Origin: WGMI01 sp041739275
GTDB lineage: Bacteria > Bacteroidota > Bacteroidia > Flavobacteriales > Schleiferiaceae
DNA: 25,339 bases
Assembly: GCA_041739275.1 (NCBI GenBank)
Contig: JBGSOF010000006.1
Location: 1 to 25,339 of the forward strand
Direction of reading: 5' to 3'
In this document: positions 6,508 to 14,271 of the stretch, piece by piece
Layout: the number at the start of each line of letters is the position of its first letter
Numbering within the stretch: position 1 is the first letter of the stretch
Notes under the pieces: model-generated
Database searches by the model: none
What the model saw: the letters and a program-made list of their open reading frames with translations, nothing else
Told to the model about the DNA's origin: nothing
Translations under genes and position numbers: made by a program

Positions 6508-8313
6508 CTATACTTCTTCTCGCGCAAACTGCATTTCGTAGAGGTTGCGATAAAAACCTCCTTTTTCGAGCAATTCCTCGTGGGTTCCCTCTTCGACAAT
6601 TCGACCCTGATCGATCACGAGAATTCGATCGGCTTTTCGAATGGTTGCCAAGCGGTGTGCGATTACAATCGCAGTGCGGCCTTCGGTTAACCGCTCAGTG
6701 GCCACTTGAATATAGGCCTCGGTATGCGTGTCGACCGAACTCGTGGCTTCGTCGAGAATCAAAACGGCCGGATTGCGCACATATGCCCTCAAAAAGGCCA
6801 ATAATTGCCGCTGCCCCGAACTGAGCATGGCGCCCCGCTCGCGAACGTTGTAATCCCAGCCTCCCGGCAATTCGTCGATAAACGAACGCAGACCGATCAA
6901 CTCGGCCGCGCGATTCAAAGCTTCGATGGGCAGATCGGCCCCAAGGCGAACGTTGGCGGCAATGCTATCGCTGAACAAAAACACATCCTGTTGTACCACA
7001 GATAAATGCCGTCTTAGCCCGGGCAAACTGTACTGATCGATCGGTACGCCGTCGAGCCGAATTTCGCCTTGTTGAATCGGATAAAACCGGCCGATCAGCT
7101 GAATGATGGTCGACTTTCCAGCCCCCGTGGCCCCGACAATGGCCACCTTTTCTCCGGGCTTGACCGAAAAGCTCACTCCGTGCAAAACCGGCTGTTCCGG
7201 ATCGTATCCGAACACCACATTTTCGAATTCTATGGCGCCTTGAATGTGTTCGGGATTGTGCGTCCCTTCGCCTTCGATGCGCTCTTCGAGGTCGAGAAGT
7301 TTAAATACGCGTTCGCTGGCCACCATGCCCATTTGAAGGGTATTGAAGCGGTCGGCGAGCTGTCGCAAAGGCCTAAACAACATATTGATGAAGATGATCA
7401 AAGCCGTGAGATCTCCGAAACTGACCGAATCGCCGGCGGCGGCCCACAAACCTCCAAACCAGACCACCAAACCAATACTGACAGCCGAAAGCACTTCGAT
7501 GATGGGCAGAAAGATCGAGAAGTACCAAATAGATCGGATGTTCGCGTCTCTGTGATCTTTATTGATCGCTTTAAAGGCGTCAAGCTCAACCGATTCTCGA
7601 TTGAACAGCTGAACAATTGGCATCCCGCTCAAATGCTCTTGGACAAAGGTGTTAAGGCGAGCTACTTGATTTCGAACGTCTTGAAAACTGTCTTTAATCG
7701 AAACCTGAAACCAGCGCGTAGCGATGTAGAGCAAGGGCACCACCGAGAGACTAATCAACACCAAACGGGCGTCGAAAAAGAAAAACATAGCGGCAATCAT
7801 CACCGCGATTTTGAACAAATCACCAAAAATGACGAGCAGACCCTCACTGAAGATGTTGGCTATGGCTTCGATGTCCGACACGGCTCGAGTGACGAGGGTG
7901 CCAATCGGCGTTTTGTCGAAAAAACCCATCCTAAAGCGAATGAGCTTGGAGAACAGCTCGCTTCGAATATCTCTAATGACGTTCTGCCCGAGCGTATTGG
8001 CTGAATAACTAAACGAAAACTGCAGCAGAGATTCCACCATCAGCAAAAAGATCATCAAAAGCGTGTAGAGCAGCAAGCCTTGAGGATCGGGTTTGACGAC
8101 AAACTCTTCAATGGTGTATTTGATGAGGATCGGGCGCGAAGTCCCGACAGCACCCAGGGCGATGGTCAGCAAGATGCCGCCCACAAACAATCTGCGATAC
8201 GGACGGGTGTGTTTGAGCAACCGCTTGAGCAATACCCCGTCGAAGGCTTTGCCGCTGACCGATGCCGCCTTTTTTTCTTTGGCCTTTTCGGCTTTCGTTT
8301 CTCTAGCGTGCAT
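6508..8313 (-). CDS. ABC exporter, fused permease and ATPase (MsbA-like)
   Basis: The 601-aa half-transporter would work as a homodimer in the inner membrane. An N-terminal type IV exporter transmembrane domain (about residues 38-325, six segments) is followed by a nucleotide-binding domain. Walker A is GATGAGKS (394-401), the signature LSSGQ (497-501), Walker B VLILDE (517-522) and the switch histidine H553. Resemblance is to the MsbA/BmrA multidrug and lipid flippase group; the substrate cannot be read from the sequence. The N-terminus is Lys-rich (KAEKAKEKKA). The start overlaps the end of truA by 11 bases, so the two are co-transcribed. The long plus-strand frame at 7069-8004 is its antisense shadow. 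Confidence 0.93.
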   Translation of the reverse strand: MHARETKAEKAKEKKAASVSGKAFDGVLLKRLLKHTRPYRRLFVGGILLTIALGAVGTSRPILIKYTIEEFVVKPDPQGLLLYTLLMIFLLMVESLLQFSFSYSANTLGQNVIRDIRSELFSKLIRFRMGFFDKTPIGTLVTRAVSDIEAIANIFSEGLLVIFGDLFKIAVMIAAMFFFFDARLVLISLSVVPLLYIATRWFQVSIKDSFQDVRNQVARLNTFVQEHLSGMPIVQLFNRESVELDAFKAINKDHRDANIRSIWYFSIFLPIIEVLSAVSIGLVVWFGGLWAAAGDSVSFGDLTALIIFINMLFRPLRQLADRFNTLQMGMVASERVFKLLDLEERIEGEGTHNPEHIQGAIEFENVVFGYDPEQPVLHGVSFSVKPGEKVAIVGATGAGKSTIIQLIGRFYPIQQGEIRLDGVPIDQYSLPGLRRHLSVVQQDVFLFSDSIAANVRLGADLPIEALNRAAELIGLRSFIDELPGGWDYNVRERGAMLSSGQRQLLAFLRAYVRNPAVLILDEATSSVDTHTEAYIQVATERLTEGRTAIVIAHRLATIRKADRILVIDQGRIVEEGTHEELLEKGGFYRNLYEMQFAREEV

Positions 8314-9121
8314 CTATGGGTGTATTATCTTCATTTTTAGAGGAATAAGTCAAAGCCGCAGCTTCGTTCGCGATGAAAATCTCTGAGGGATATGCGACGG
8401 AGTGCAAAAACAGACCGTGTGCCGCGGCCGACTCACCTGCTTTTCGGCGGTCTTCAAAATCGAACACCTCAGACAAATCTCGCTCGCTCCTCTTCCCTTG
8501 TCCAATTTCGAGGAGTGTACCGACAATGGCTCGAACCATATTGCGCAGAAAGCGGTCGGCCGAAATTTCGAAAACCCATTCATCTCCATCTTCAAACCAG
8601 TGCGCCGAATCGACGGTACACCGATGGTGCTTCGCAGATCCACCCGAACGCGCAAACGAACTGAAGTCGCGGGTACCGATTAGCTCCGACGAAGCGCTCT
8701 GCATGCGCTCGAAATCGGGTTTTTTGGGCAACCAAAGAGATCGATCGGCTAAAAAGGGATCTTTGCGAAAGTGGAGCCGATATCGATAGGTTCGTTTGAC
8801 GGCAGAAAAGCGCGCATGTGCTTCAGGATGAACAGCTCGAATGTCAAACACGGAAATGCGGGGGTCGAGCAGGGCGTTGAGCGAGCGCAGAAGTGCCGGG
8901 CGGTCGAAATATTTGCCCGCGTCAAAATGGGCGGGCAGCATCAAGGCGTGTACGCCGGCATCGGTACGTCCGGCTCCGACCAGAGGCGTGCTTTGGCCAA
9001 AGACCATTTCGAGCGCTTCTTCGGCCAACTGTTGCACTCCAATGGCGTTCGACTGCCTTTGCCAGCCACAGAGACCCGAGCCGTGAAAACGGAAAAATGC
9101 AAAATACCGACCCGGCTCCAT
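8303..9121 (-). CDS. truA: tRNA pseudouridine synthase A
   Basis: The enzyme converts uridines 38-40 of the tRNA anticodon arm to pseudouridine. The catalytic aspartate lies in the family block GRTDAGVHA (D54 with the chosen start). Further family segments are the N-terminal YFAFFRFHGSGLCGWQRQ and RFLRNMVRAIVGTLLE near the C-terminus. The product is about 272 aa, the usual size. Two starts are possible, 9142 and 9121. A perfect TAAATTTG -7 box ends one base before the upstream ATG, so a transcript from it would begin after that codon; the 9121 start is therefore preferred. The gene leads a unit with the ABC exporter and is divergent from the phosphoesterase gene. Confidence 0.94.
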   Translation of the reverse strand: MEPGRYFAFFRFHGSGLCGWQRQSNAIGVQQLAEEALEMVFGQSTPLVGAGRTDAGVHALMLPAHFDAGKYFDRPALLRSLNALLDPRISVFDIRAVHPEAHARFSAVKRTYRYRLHFRKDPFLADRSLWLPKKPDFERMQSASSELIGTRDFSSFARSGGSAKHHRCTVDSAHWFEDGDEWVFEISADRFLRNMVRAIVGTLLEIGQGKRSERDLSEVFDFEDRRKAGESAAAHGLFLHSVAYPSEIFIANEAAALTYSSKNEDNTPIDAR

Positions 9122-9139
9122 TTTTGGTGTTTGAACATG

Positions 9140-9147
9140 CAAATTTA
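9140..9147 (-). promoter_or_regulatory. Candidate -7 promoter box TAAATTTG of truA
   Basis: The minus-strand sequence TAAATTTG fits the Bacteroidota -7 consensus TAnnTTTG exactly. It is 18 bases upstream of the ATG at 9121. A -33 TTTG partner is not evident. It helps decide the truA start. Confidence 0.45.
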
Positions 9148-9158
9148 GTCAATCCCCG

Positions 9159-9686
9159 ATGCGCATTCTTCTGTTGTCGGACACTCATTCTTATTTGGAT
9201 CCGCGAATTCTCGAGCATGCGCGCGAGGCCGACGAGGTTTGGCATGCGGGAGACATTGGATCTTTGGATGTGACGGATTCACTTTCAGCGGTTTGCACTT
9301 TAAGAGCGGTCTACGGGAATATAGACAACGCCTTGATTAGAAGGTGTTTTCCCTTAAACCTGCGCTTTTCGGCAGAGGGTTTGGATGTGTGGATGACTCA
9401 TATCGGGGGCTATCCGCGGCATTATGCTCCGGGCATTCGGACCGAAATCAATCGCAACCCGCCGGGGCTCTTTATTTGCGGGCATTCGCACATCCTCAAG
9501 GCCATGCCCGACCCCGCACTCGGGCTGCTCCACCTCAACCCGGGGGCCGCGGGGTTTCACGGTTTCCACACAGTCCGTACCCTGATGCGGTTTCGCGTCG
9601 AAGCGGGCAAGGTCCGCGATCTGGAAGTGATTGAGTTGTTTCCGAGGCATCTGACGGAACAATCCGATCGGGGGTCCACGCGTTGA
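9159..9686 (+). CDS. YfcE/MJ0936-type metallophosphoesterase
   Basis: The 175-aa cytoplasmic calcineurin-like phosphoesterase carries the full metal site: D8 and H10 in LLSDTH, D32 in GDIG, N54 in YGNID, H81 in MTHIGG, and H109 and H111 in GHSH, followed by the conserved LNPGA. The family hydrolyses phosphodiesters or phosphomonoesters with two metals; the natural substrate is usually unknown. The length is standard. It is divergent from truA with less than 40 bases between starts. Its stop codon overlaps the start of the next gene (TGATG), indicating co-translation with the secreted protein downstream, whose role is unknown. Confidence 0.92.
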   Translation: MRILLLSDTHSYLDPRILEHAREADEVWHAGDIGSLDVTDSLSAVCTLRAVYGNIDNALIRRCFPLNLRFSAEGLDVWMTHIGGYPRHYAPGIRTEINRNPPGLFICGHSHILKAMPDPALGLLHLNPGAAGFHGFHTVRTLMRFRVEAGKVRDLEVIELFPRHLTEQSDRGSTR

Positions 9687-10408
9687 TGTGTTGTTTGAAT
9701 GTTAGAGTACTGATTACGAACTCAATCAAAGGCACGGCGCTCGTTTTCCTCATGCTGCTTTCTACCCTTATGAACGGACAAGAGGGAGATGATACTCAGC
9801 ATCGATCGGATTGGCAGTTGAGCCTTTTGGGTCCTTTTGTAGTTTATAATCGAGCGCAGATCGAGCAGTTACTGGAGCTCAATGTGCCCCTATCCCTTCT
9901 ACACGCCGAAATTGGGTTAGGCTTGGCGTATCGTTTTGGCGATTTAATCGCCTTGAGTCGAATCAGTTGGGGGACTTCTAAAAATGCCAACTCCAACGGA
10001 GAGGTGATCCTCGGCACGTCTACTTGCGATTTGAGGGTGGGATACGTTTGGGAACCTTGGGGCACCCAATCCGTGCGATGCATTCCTTTCGGCGGCTACC
10101 AGTTTCAAAAAATGGACTTTACGGTGATCCAATCTCTTTCTGGAGGCGGCAGCATTCCACAACTCCCCTCGTATTTTGTGGGATATTCCGACCACTACGG
10201 AATGTTGGGTTTTCGGTTTGAAGCCCCTCCCCTCGATCGTTGGGGCAGTTCATCTCTTTTTCCCGCATTCTTGGGCTATGAAACTTTTTGGTCGGGCAGT
10301 CTCCATCAAGCGCGGTGGAAAGGGTCAACAGCTTCTGGTGTTCAGCCGGATCAAACGCTTCAAAACGGATATTGGAGTCTGGGCGCCATCCTGACGTGGT
10401 CGCTTTAG
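9686..10408 (+). CDS. Hypothetical secreted, outer-membrane barrel-like protein
   Basis: I do not recognise a family for this 240-aa protein. It starts with a hydrophobic segment (GTALVFLMLLSTLMNG) that looks like a signal peptide, followed by short alternating strands rich in aromatic and Gly residues (for example LGLAYRFGDLIALSRISWG, DLRVGYVWEPWG, YGMLGFRFEAPP). It ends YWSLGAILTWSL, a pattern typical of outer-membrane beta-barrels in this phylum. The ATG overlaps the stop of the phosphoesterase gene by one base; a TTG one codon earlier is also possible. It is convergent with the DUF4293 gene. Confidence 0.7.
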   Translation: MCCLNVRVLITNSIKGTALVFLMLLSTLMNGQEGDDTQHRSDWQLSLLGPFVVYNRAQIEQLLELNVPLSLLHAEIGLGLAYRFGDLIALSRISWGTSKNANSNGEVILGTSTCDLRVGYVWEPWGTQSVRCIPFGGYQFQKMDFTVIQSLSGGGSIPQLPSYFVGYSDHYGMLGFRFEAPPLDRWGSSSLFPAFLGYETFWSGSLHQARWKGSTASGVQPDQTLQNGYWSLGAILTWSL

Positions 10409-10515
10409 GTATGACCCGAAAAGAGTCGATCTCACCCTAAAATACCGGTTCATCCTCTGCGGGTACGCCCAAGCTTACTCTGGAGTACAATCCGCCTTTC
10501 GAGCCATTAAACGTT

Positions 10516-10905
10516 TCAGCGAAACCGCTTGGATTCCTTCACCAATTCCTCGTCTTTTTGAACCGCCCGATTGGCCAGCGATAAGAAGATCACCGCGCCC
10601 AAAGGAACCATCAGCGCATATCCCGGCTTCCAGCCCTCGAGCTTCAACAAGGGCAGGAGCAATCCGATAAAAATTCCAAACGACACGAGAATCAGCAAGC
10701 GCCCGACGACAAACTGCCGCTTCCGGTCTTTGAAGTTGAAGATGTTCGCCCATGCCCCTCCGGCGAGCAAAGCAAACCCCAACAGCACCCAACTGCTCGA
10801 AACCCTTAGCGGATCAGGCGCATAGGCTGAAATCGGGAACAGCAGAACGGAGAGGGCGAGCAAGCCCGCTCCTGCGTAATACGCGGTTTGGATGCGCTGA
10901 ATCAT
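10516..10905 (-). CDS. DUF4293 family membrane protein
   Basis: The 129-aa predicted inner-membrane protein starts MIQRIQTAYYAGAGLLALS, the highly conserved opening of the DUF4293 family, which is largely restricted to Bacteroidota and has no known function. Four hydrophobic segments are visible, and the C-terminus is charged (RAVQKDEELVKESKRFR). The frame is open further upstream to 11127, but the extra residues do not resemble the family and would run into the rho upstream region, so the MIQRIQ start is chosen. The gene is divergent from rho. In this phylum DUF4293 and rho are often neighbours as far as I recall; the functional reason is unknown. Confidence 0.88.
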   Translation of the reverse strand: MIQRIQTAYYAGAGLLALSVLLFPISAYAPDPLRVSSSWVLLGFALLAGGAWANIFNFKDRKRQFVVGRLLILVSFGIFIGLLLPLLKLEGWKPGYALMVPLGAVIFLSLANRAVQKDEELVKESKRFR

Positions 10906-11157
10906 AAGTACAATGATACTGGAGCAGTTCAAAAACCACCAAGAAAAAACCGATCGCCTTGTAGATGCGCAAAACTTCGTACTATTGCAGCGAAAGCCAA
11001 AGAATCGCTCGATTCGAGCAACCTTGGACTCAAGTCTTCTCTGAACTTCTTCTCCGTTTCGAGCCGCATCGAAATGTCTCGCTCCCGCTTCGGAGGGGCG
11101 AAGTTCAAAGCCCATTCCTACGAACATCCCGTTTTACCCACTTTTTACAAAGCGTCC
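10906..11157. promoter_or_regulatory. Divergent intergenic region between DUF4293 and rho
   Basis: These 252 bases must hold promoters for both genes. The rho frame is open through the region, but the encoded residues are not conserved in character. Toward DUF4293 the minus strand has TATCATTG near the start, a one-mismatch -7 box. Toward rho there is no clear TAnnTTTG. The length would allow an untranslated rho leader, which is known to mediate autoregulation in other bacteria; no specific element was recognised. Confidence 0.4.
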
Positions 11158-13473
11158 ATGCATGATGCTGCCTCGCTGAACGGCAAAAAACTGCCCGAGC
11201 TCCAATCTATTGCCGAGCAACTGCAGATCCCCAAGTATCGCTACTTGAGAAAACCCGAATTGGTCGAACGCATCTTGGAGTCGCAAGGCACCGGGTCGAG
11301 CACGGCCGGCTCTCCCCCGCCCCCACCCGGCCCAGAAGCGCAAAATCAGGTGTCGGAGAACCTTCAAGGGCCTGTTTTGGCCTTTGGATATCAAGCTCCC
11401 CAGCCCGGCAAGCGCATCGAAAAAGCGGGCAGCAGCGAATCGGGCGGAACGGGCTATGTGGTTCCCCCGAACAAAGGCAAGCGAAAAGAGCGATTTAGAG
11501 GGTCCAACGGACCGATGTTCGAGTCTTTTGGATCAGACCGCGAGCTCGAAAGCCGTTCTCGAGAGGCAGATGGGAATGGTGAAACCGAAGGTCAAGCGGG
11601 CGGCTACGAGCGCGAAGAAGCTCTTCGTCGGCCGGAGCAAGCTCAAAGCACCGAGCGCAGGCCCGAAGCTCGGGTGGAAGAGTCGGTTGCCAATGCGGGC
11701 GGTTCTTCGACCGAGAACAACAATCGACCTGACGATCAACCGGGTGTGGAAGCAGCCGTTTCTCCTGCCGATGGTCGACGGGGGTTCAGGGAACCTCAAG
11801 ATCGGCAAAACCAAGATCGGCAAGCCCAGGATCGGCAAGCCCAAGATCGACAAACCCAGGATCGGCAAGATTTAGAAAGACAGGCTCAAGATCGACCGTC
11901 GAACGAACGTCCTGCTCTTGAGAGACAAAGCGGGGACCGACTGCCGAGCGACCGCCCTGCCGGAGAGTTCAGGAATCCCAACGAAGGACGAAACCCTCAG
12001 CGAAATCAAGGCCCTCAAGATCCGCGCGATCGCAACCGCCCCGATCGTCCGGAATATCCTCGAGACGCTCGAATGGACTCGGGTAGACCCGACCAAAACA
12101 GGCCCGATTCCAATAGAAACGATCTCAACAGACCCGAAGCGGGCCGAAACGACCAAAACAGAGGCGATTCGAATCGAACAGATGCAGCGCGGGGCGACCA
12201 AAATCTCCGTTTAGATCAACAGGGCAATCGCTTCGACCCGCAGCAGGGATTCCGCGACCGAAATCAAGCTTACGACGACCGCCGAAATCGCGACCGAAAC
12301 CCGCAACAGCAGCCTCCCCAAGCTCGCCGAGAGCCTGCCGTTCCGGATGTTCTTGACTTCGATGGAATTGTAGAGTGTGAAGGGGTATTGGAAATCATGC
12401 CCGAACAAAACGGTTTTTTGCGGTCTTCGGATTATAACTACTTGAATTCGCCCGACGACGTTTTACTTACTCAGCAACAAATCAAACAGTTGGGCTTAAA
12501 GATGGGCGACACCGTGCGCGCTTTGGTCCGTCCGCCCAAAGAGGGAGAAAAATACTTCCCTTTGGTTCGCGCCATCAAGGTGAACGGCCGCGAGCCGGAC
12601 TATGTGCGCGACCGCGTGGCCTTTGAGCACTTGACGCCTTTGTTTCCGGAGCAAAAGTTCAACATCACCTCGAAGGGTTCTTCACTTTCAACCCGAGTGA
12701 TCGACATTTTCTCTCCGATTGGCAAAGGGCAAAGAGGCATGATCGTGGCTCAGCCCAAAACGGGCAAAACCACTCTGCTCAAGGAAGTTGCCAACGCCAT
12801 TGCAGCGAATCACCCCGAGGTGTACCTGATTATTCTGCTGATTGACGAGCGCCCTGAAGAAGTGACCGATATGGTTCGAAGCGTACGGGCCGAGGTGGTG
12901 GCTTCGACCTTCGACGAGCCGGCCGAACGCCATGTGCGGGTGGCCAATATTGTGCTCGAAAAGGCCAAGCGCTTGGTCGAATGCGGACACGATGTGGTGA
13001 TTCTTCTCGACTCAATTACGCGTTTGGCGAGGGCCTACAATACGGTTTCGCCTGCTTCGGGCAAGGTGCTTTCGGGAGGCGTAGATGCCAATGCCCTTCA
13101 CAAACCGAAGCGCTTTTTTGGCGCGGCGCGGAAAATCGAAAACGGTGGCTCTTTGACGATTTTGGCCACGGCTTTGATCGACACGGGCTCGAAAATGGAC
13201 GAAGTGATCTTTGAGGAGTTCAAAGGCACGGGAAATATGGAAATGCAGCTCGACCGGAAGATTGCGAACAAGCGCATCTGGCCCGCCATCGATTTGCTTT
13301 CGAGCGGCACCCGACGAGAGGACTTGCTGCTCGACAAAGACGTTCTGCAGCGCATGTGGATTCTCCGCCGACACTTGGCCGACATGAATGCGGTCGAAGC
13401 CATGGAGTTCCTTCACGACCGCATGAGCAAAACTCGGAACAACGAGGAGTTTATGGTGGCGATGAATGGGTGA
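11158..13473 (+). CDS. rho: Transcription termination factor Rho with long disordered insertion
   Basis: The hexameric RNA helicase terminates transcription. The chosen start (MHDAASLNGKKLPELQSIAE) gives 771 aa and begins at the Rho N-terminal helical domain (about 8-42). A very long low-complexity region rich in Arg, Asp, Gln, Asn, Pro and Gly occupies about residues 45-395, including five QDRQx pentads at 214-238. The cold-shock-type RNA-binding domain starts near residue 400 (DFDGIVECEGVLEIMP). The ATPase domain follows, with Walker A AQPKTGKT (531-538), the ILLIDERPEEV block and the secondary RNA-contact region SGGVDANALHKPKRFFGAAR. E. coli Rho is about 420 aa; the excess is the disordered region. 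Bacteroidota Rho proteins commonly have such insertions, and in Bacteroides thetaiotaomicron the region drives phase separation. An upstream frame to 10888 exists but lacks family resemblance. Confidence 0.96.
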   Translation: MHDAASLNGKKLPELQSIAEQLQIPKYRYLRKPELVERILESQGTGSSTAGSPPPPPGPEAQNQVSENLQGPVLAFGYQAPQPGKRIEKAGSSESGGTGYVVPPNKGKRKERFRGSNGPMFESFGSDRELESRSREADGNGETEGQAGGYEREEALRRPEQAQSTERRPEARVEESVANAGGSSTENNNRPDDQPGVEAAVSPADGRRGFREPQDRQNQDRQAQDRQAQDRQTQDRQDLERQAQDRPSNERPALERQSGDRLPSDRPAGEFRNPNEGRNPQRNQGPQDPRDRNRPDRPEYPRDARMDSGRPDQNRPDSNRNDLNRPEAGRNDQNRGDSNRTDAARGDQNLRLDQQGNRFDPQQGFRDRNQAYDDRRNRDRNPQQQPPQARREPAVPDVLDFDGIVECEGVLEIMPEQNGFLRSSDYNYLNSPDDVLLTQQQIKQLGLKMGDTVRALVRPPKEGEKYFPLVRAIKVNGREPDYVRDRVAFEHLTPLFPEQKFNITSKGSSLSTRVIDIFSPIGKGQRGMIVAQPKTGKTTLLKEVANAIAANHPEVYLIILLIDERPEEVTDMVRSVRAEVVASTFDEPAERHVRVANIVLEKAKRLVECGHDVVILLDSITRLARAYNTVSPASGKVLSGGVDANALHKPKRFFGAARKIENGGSLTILATALIDTGSKMDEVIFEEFKGTGNMEMQLDRKIANKRIWPAIDLLSSGTRREDLLLDKDVLQRMWILRRHLADMNAVEAMEFLHDRMSKTRNNEEFMVAMNG
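11797..11871 (+). repeat. Five tandem 15-bp repeats inside rho
   Basis: Five consecutive 15-base units of the type CAAGATCGGCAAGCC run from 11797 to 11871 with few differences and encode QDRQN, QDRQA, QDRQA, QDRQT and QDRQD. The near-identity at DNA level, not only at protein level, suggests recent slippage-type expansion. Copy number could vary between strains without breaking the frame. Confidence 0.9.
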
Positions 13474-13572
13474 TGGGGTCGGCAATTCCATGACTGAACT
13501 GCGCTTCTGAGGCTACAGGCCTAGTTCGGGCCATCCTGCGTCCGAATGTGAATTCCTATTCTGGCGTTCGAT

Positions 13573-13713
13573 TTATACCTTAATGGGTATAATGTCATTG
13601 TCATCTACTGTTTTTATACCCGAAAGGGTGTGTTGCCACTTTTCTCAGGCAAATCGCACCTGATAGGGTATAAATAGAGCGGAAAACCTATTTTTATACC
13701 CAAAAAGGGATCG
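13573..13713 (+). promoter_or_regulatory. Four phased HipB-type operators upstream of the hipBST-like operon
   Basis: Four related 20-base sites lie head to tail before hipB. O1 (13573-13592) is a perfect inverted repeat TTATACC-N6-GGTATAA. O2 (13614-13633) and O4 (13694-13713) keep a perfect left arm; O3 (13654-13673) keeps a perfect right arm. O1-O3 share an inner ACCY-N4-GGGT core. Their centres are 41, 40 and 40 bases apart, close to four helical turns, so bound dimers would lie on the same DNA face. O4 touches the hipB ATG. The layout recalls the E. coli hipBA operators (TATCC-N8-GGATA) but with different sequence. The promoter itself was not identified with confidence. Confidence 0.8.
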
Positions 13714-13923
13714 ATGACTTTAGCGCAATGGGTCAAAGCCAGGCGTAAAATGGCAGGGCTCACCCAGCCCGAAATGGCCGAAAAAGCGGGTGTGGGCTTG
13801 CGATTTGTGCGCGAACTCGAGCAGGGCAAAACAACGCTTCGAATGGATAAAGTAAACGATGTTCTGTGGCTGTTCGGACACGAGCTGGGGGCCGTGGCGT
13901 CGGTCAGGGAAATGGATTTATAA
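13714..13923 (+). CDS. hipB: HipB-like XRE antitoxin/repressor
   Basis: The 69-aa single-domain helix-turn-helix protein is of the short HipB (y4mF-like) type. The HTH runs from about residue 10 to 62, with core MAGLTQPEMAEKAGVGLRFVRELEQG and a C-terminal strand LGAVASVREMDL that in HipB pairs two monomers. It is the first gene of a three-gene unit with HipS-like and HipT-like partners. As in characterised systems it should bind the inverted repeats just upstream and repress its own operon. The start at 13714 directly abuts operator O4. Whether it contributes to toxin neutralisation beyond DNA binding cannot be seen. Confidence 0.9.
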   Translation: MTLAQWVKARRKMAGLTQPEMAEKAGVGLRFVRELEQGKTTLRMDKVNDVLWLFGHELGAVASVREMDL

Positions 13924-13944
13924 TAGTGGGGAATTCTCTTTAGT

Positions 13945-14271
13945 ATGCGAATAGCAGCGGTTTATGTGAACGAACAACGCGCAGGCAAACTGACGAGCGA
14001 CGAGCGAGGCTATCGCTTTGAGTACGATTCTGATTACCGAAACATGCCTCAAGCGAAGGCGATTAGCCTCACTCTTCCCCTCCGTTCAGAAGCATATACT
14101 TCAAAACTCCTCTTCCCCTTTTTTGATGGTCTCATTCCGGAAGGTTGGCTTCTTGACATCGCCCAAAAAAACTGGAAACTCAATCCCCGCGATCGAATGG
14201 GACTGTTATTGGCTTGTTGTAAGGATTGCATAGGGAATGTGCGCATCGAACCGATAGAGAATGATGAATAA
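13945..14271 (+). CDS. hipS: HipS-like protein (HipA N-terminal subdomain), probable antitoxin
   Basis: The 108-aa protein corresponds to the N-terminal subdomain of HipA kinases encoded as its own gene. It has the family's opening strands (RIAAVYVNEQRAGKL), the SLTLPLRSEAY block and the hallmark LFPFFDGLIPEGWLLDIA. In the E. coli HipBST system the equivalent HipS is the actual antitoxin for the HipT kinase, and HipB augments it. The same role is inferred here from gene order and size. It starts 21 bases after hipB and overlaps hipT by 8-11 bases (two adjacent ATGs), implying translational coupling. Base composition is AT-richer than the flanking housekeeping genes. Confidence 0.87.
   Translation: MRIAAVYVNEQRAGKLTSDERGYRFEYDSDYRNMPQAKAISLTLPLRSEAYTSKLLFPFFDGLIPEGWLLDIAQKNWKLNPRDRMGLLLACCKDCIGNVRIEPIENDE

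Noticed and set aside
7069..8004. 311-codon plus-strand frame
   Set aside because: It is antisense to the ABC exporter, and its polar, low-information product matches no family.
10888..11157. N-terminal extension of rho
   Set aside because: It is open in frame, but the added residues do not resemble Rho, and the region lies between divergent genes where promoters are needed. The start at 11158 matches the family opening.
11797..11871. Possible CRISPR-like array
   Set aside because: The units are 15 bases, directly adjacent without spacers, and encode in-frame QDRQx pentads, so this is a coding tandem repeat.
11384..11875. Alternative frame inside rho
   Set aside because: It arises from the repetitive, biased sequence of the disordered region, and its Lys/Ile/Gly periodic product mirrors the 15-bp repeat.
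13474..13560. Terminator after rho (GGCC-N7-GGCC)
   Set aside because: The stem is short and no T-run follows it.
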